This document shows positions 6,141-7,781 of a stretch of 7,781 bases of DNA, one piece after another. How positions within the stretch are numbered: position 1 is the first letter of the stretch; every line of letters starts with the position of its first letter. Origin of the DNA: an uncultured Alphaproteobacteria bacterium. GTDB lineage: Bacteria; Pseudomonadota; Alphaproteobacteria; Caulobacterales; Parvularculaceae. Made by a program: the position numbers and the translations under genes. The stretch spans positions 1-7,781 of the forward strand of contig CALKYG010000459.1 of NCBI GenBank assembly GCA_938003575.1, in the 5' to 3' direction. The notes beneath the pieces were generated by a model. That model was not told the origin of the DNA and searched no databases. It was given only the letters and a program-made list of their open reading frames with translations.

Positions 6141-7781
6141 TCATCGTAAAGGGAAGGGCGGTCTTGATTGCGTCTGCAGCCGCGGGTCGCCGGGGTCTTC
6201 ATCAGCGTAAAGGTCGCCGCGTTTTTCTTCTGTAGCCGGCGTAGCATTATCGAAAGCGGCCGCCTGCTCTTCGCGGACTGGTTCGATCTGACTGCGTTCC
6301 GGTGCGTCATTCGCCGACCTCAATTCCTTGGGCTCGATGCGCGGCTGCGTCGCGCCTTTCTCTAGCATCGATATCCTCTCCGACAAGCGCTCGACTTCTG
6401 ACAGCGCGCGGCGCGCCGCTGTTTCCGCAGCCAGAGAGCTTTCGCGTTTCGGCGCGTCGCGAAGGAATGCGCTCAGCGTGTGCAGCGTCGCCATCAGCGT
6501 CGTTGGCGAGACAATCCACACGCGCGCGCGGTAGCTGTCCTGAATGAGGTCCGGGAACCGGGCATGGAGCTCTGTCGCCATGCTTTCGGAAGGAAGGAAT
6601 AGAATCGCCGAATCTGCGGTGAAGCCAGGACAGATCATTCGTTCGGCGATATCGACGATATGTCTAAGCGCAATGCGGCGGAATTCATTTTCCACCGCGG
6701 CGCCGCGGCGTTCGTGCAGGGCGTGAAACGCTTCGACCGGGAAACTCGCGTCAATCGCGATTGGTCCCGGCGGCCGCGAAAGCTTGATCAGACAGTCAGC
6801 GCGCCGATTATTCGGCAACATCGCGTCTAGCTCATATCCGTTCGGCGCAAGCGCATTGCGTACGATGTCTGCAAGTTGCACGGAGGGCGCCGCCGGCGTC
6901 CCATCGCCGTTGCGAGAACGTCGCAATTCGGCGAGTTCGCTGTGAAGGGTGGCGGAATCGGACTGCGCAACGACCGCCTGATCGAGCCGGCGCGATAGCG
7001 CGCTTATGGCCGCCGAGACCTCATTGCGATGATCGTCAAGCCGGCGCGCGATCTCTTCAAGCATCAGGCCGTTATCCGCGCGCCCGGAGACTTCGCCCGA
7101 AATCTCGTTGTAAGCCGCGCGCCGCTCCATCGAATGCGCGAGCGAATCGAGCCGGTCGCTGAATCGGCGCGCAAAGGATTCGAGCAGGCTCCGCGTTTCC
7201 GCCTGGATCGCCTCGCGCTGCACATGCAGCGCTTCTTCGACTTCGGAGAGCGTGCGCACAATATCGTCATGCGGTGCGCGGACGCCTTCGTGTGTAAACC
7301 CAGCCTGTTCGCGATCTGCCAAAGGCCGGGCGGCCGCGCCCTCGTCGACGCGGCGGTGATCCGCGTCTTCGAGAAGTCGGCGACGTTCATCCTCAAGCGC
7401 GCGCCAGCGCGCATGCGCATCCAATTCGCTAGCGCGTCTCGCCAGACCTTCCGCTTCGCCCGCGGCACTCTCATCCGTCGTGTGCGTCCTCCATTCGGCA
7501 TCACGCCAATCTGCGACGGCTGAGGATGGCGTATCCCCTTCGTCAGAGCGTTCAATCTGAACTGAGGCGAAATCTTCGCTCTCGACGTCGACCTCGAGAA
7601 ATTCGGGATTTTCGCTGGGCTCGTTTTTGCTGCGCCGCGCAAAGAGACCGGCGAAGGGTGACGCCCTCTTAGGTTTTTCTGTCTCGGGCGGCAGGTCGGC
7701 GCGCGGCGTTTCGAGATCGAAATTCAGCGGTGCCGGAGCCGAGCGGTCCGCGTCATCAAAGGTGATTTCGGCATCCTCGCC
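6141..7781 (-). CDS. Divergent RmuC-domain protein with long acidic N-terminal region (5' end outside window)
   Basis: The frame is open from the stop at 6141-6143 to the right edge, giving at least 546 residues; the TTG at 7424 is internal, not a credible start, because translation upstream of it has no stop. Counting from the window edge, residues 1-115 are acidic, Pro/Ser-rich and probably disordered, with one basic patch (FARRSK). Residues about 174-289 are charged and helical, probably coiled coil. Residues about 298-440 match the RmuC domain: AIDASFP (aligned with PIDSKFP), DSAILFLPSES (with DFAILFLPTEG) and SPTTLMATLHTL (with GPTTLAALLTSL). The aligned Glu of the first motif appears to be Ser300, and the Lys of D-x-K is Ser346, while Asp329 and Asp344 are kept. 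A charged low-complexity tail follows. No membrane helix is visible in the part present. Function is unknown; loss of nuclease-type activity with retained fold is an inference. It could also be a partner or regulator of the adjacent RmuC. Confidence 0.83.
   Translation of the reverse strand, partial: GEDAEITFDDADRSAPAPLNFDLETPRADLPPETEKPKRASPFAGLFARRSKNEPSENPEFLEVDVESEDFASVQIERSDEGDTPSSAVADWRDAEWRTHTTDESAAGEAEGLARRASELDAHARWRALEDERRRLLEDADHRRVDEGAAARPLADREQAGFTHEGVRAPHDDIVRTLSEVEEALHVQREAIQAETRSLLESFARRFSDRLDSLAHSMERRAAYNEISGEVSGRADNGLMLEEIARRLDDHRNEVSAAISALSRRLDQAVVAQSDSATLHSELAELRRSRNGDGTPAAPSVQLADIVRNALAPNGYELDAMLPNNRRADCLIKLSRPPGPIAIDASFPVEAFHALHERRGAAVENEFRRIALRHIVDIAERMICPGFTADSAILFLPSESMATELHARFPDLIQDSYRARVWIVSPTTLMATLHTLSAFLRDAPKRESSLAAETAARRALSEVERLSERISMLEKGATQPRIEPKELRSANDAPERSQIEPVREEQAAAFDNATPATEEKRGDLYADEDPGDPRLQTQSRPPFPLR

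Noticed and set aside
6141..7424. Taking TTG 7424 as the start of the minus-strand RmuC-like gene
   Set aside because: The frame has no stop from 7424 to the window edge and the added sequence is coherent protein-like coding sequence, so the start lies outside the window.
7029..7523. Plus-strand open frame opposite the RmuC-like gene
   Set aside because: It is antisense to the coiled-coil region of a recognisable gene, and long chance frames are common in GC-rich DNA.

Overview
This GC-rich window looks alphaproteobacterial, most likely Hyphomicrobiales (Rhizobiales). The placement is an inference from how the YbaB tail and RecR read (the YbaB C-terminus ends in a PLPPG..LPF pattern, RecR carries DLWALERA and [14 protein letters not shown]) and from the dense, compact layout. 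No RNA genes, insertion sequences, CRISPR arrays or prophage remnants were seen. The longest gene-free stretch is about 50 to 80 bp, depending on the start chosen for the glycosyltransferase near 3100.

Left part (1-1806, plus strand): the 3' end of ybaB/ebfC, then complete recR 3 bp later, then a Rieske-type mononuclear iron oxygenase whose start codon overlaps the recR stop (ATGA). The first two are the widespread ybaB-recR recombination pair. The oxygenase is an unexpected passenger whose substrate cannot be read from the sequence; no reductase or ferredoxin partner lies in the window.

Middle part (1763-4573): a glycosylation module. A GT87-type polytopic membrane glycosyltransferase is on the minus strand and overlaps the oxygenase tail-to-tail by 44 bp. 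Divergent from it are a GtrB-like polyprenyl-phosphate glycosyltransferase and a GtrA-like membrane protein, spaced by one base. The simplest reading is that the GtrB-like enzyme charges a lipid carrier with a sugar, the GtrA-like protein helps it cross the inner membrane, and the GT87 enzyme uses the lipid-linked sugar on the periplasmic side. A perfect 8-bp inverted repeat sits in the short divergent intergenic region and could be a shared operator.

Right part (4590-7781): a full-length RmuC (N-terminal membrane anchor, long coiled coil, nuclease-like domain) follows the GtrA gene in the same direction. Three bases after its stop lies the end of a second, convergent gene that runs off the right edge of the window. 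This second protein also carries a recognisable but divergent RmuC domain in which positions aligned with the expected catalytic Glu and Lys are Ser. Its reading frame is open to the window edge through a long acidic, low-complexity N-terminal region, so its true start is outside. The convergent pair of an intact RmuC and an apparently degenerate RmuC-like protein is the most unusual item here.
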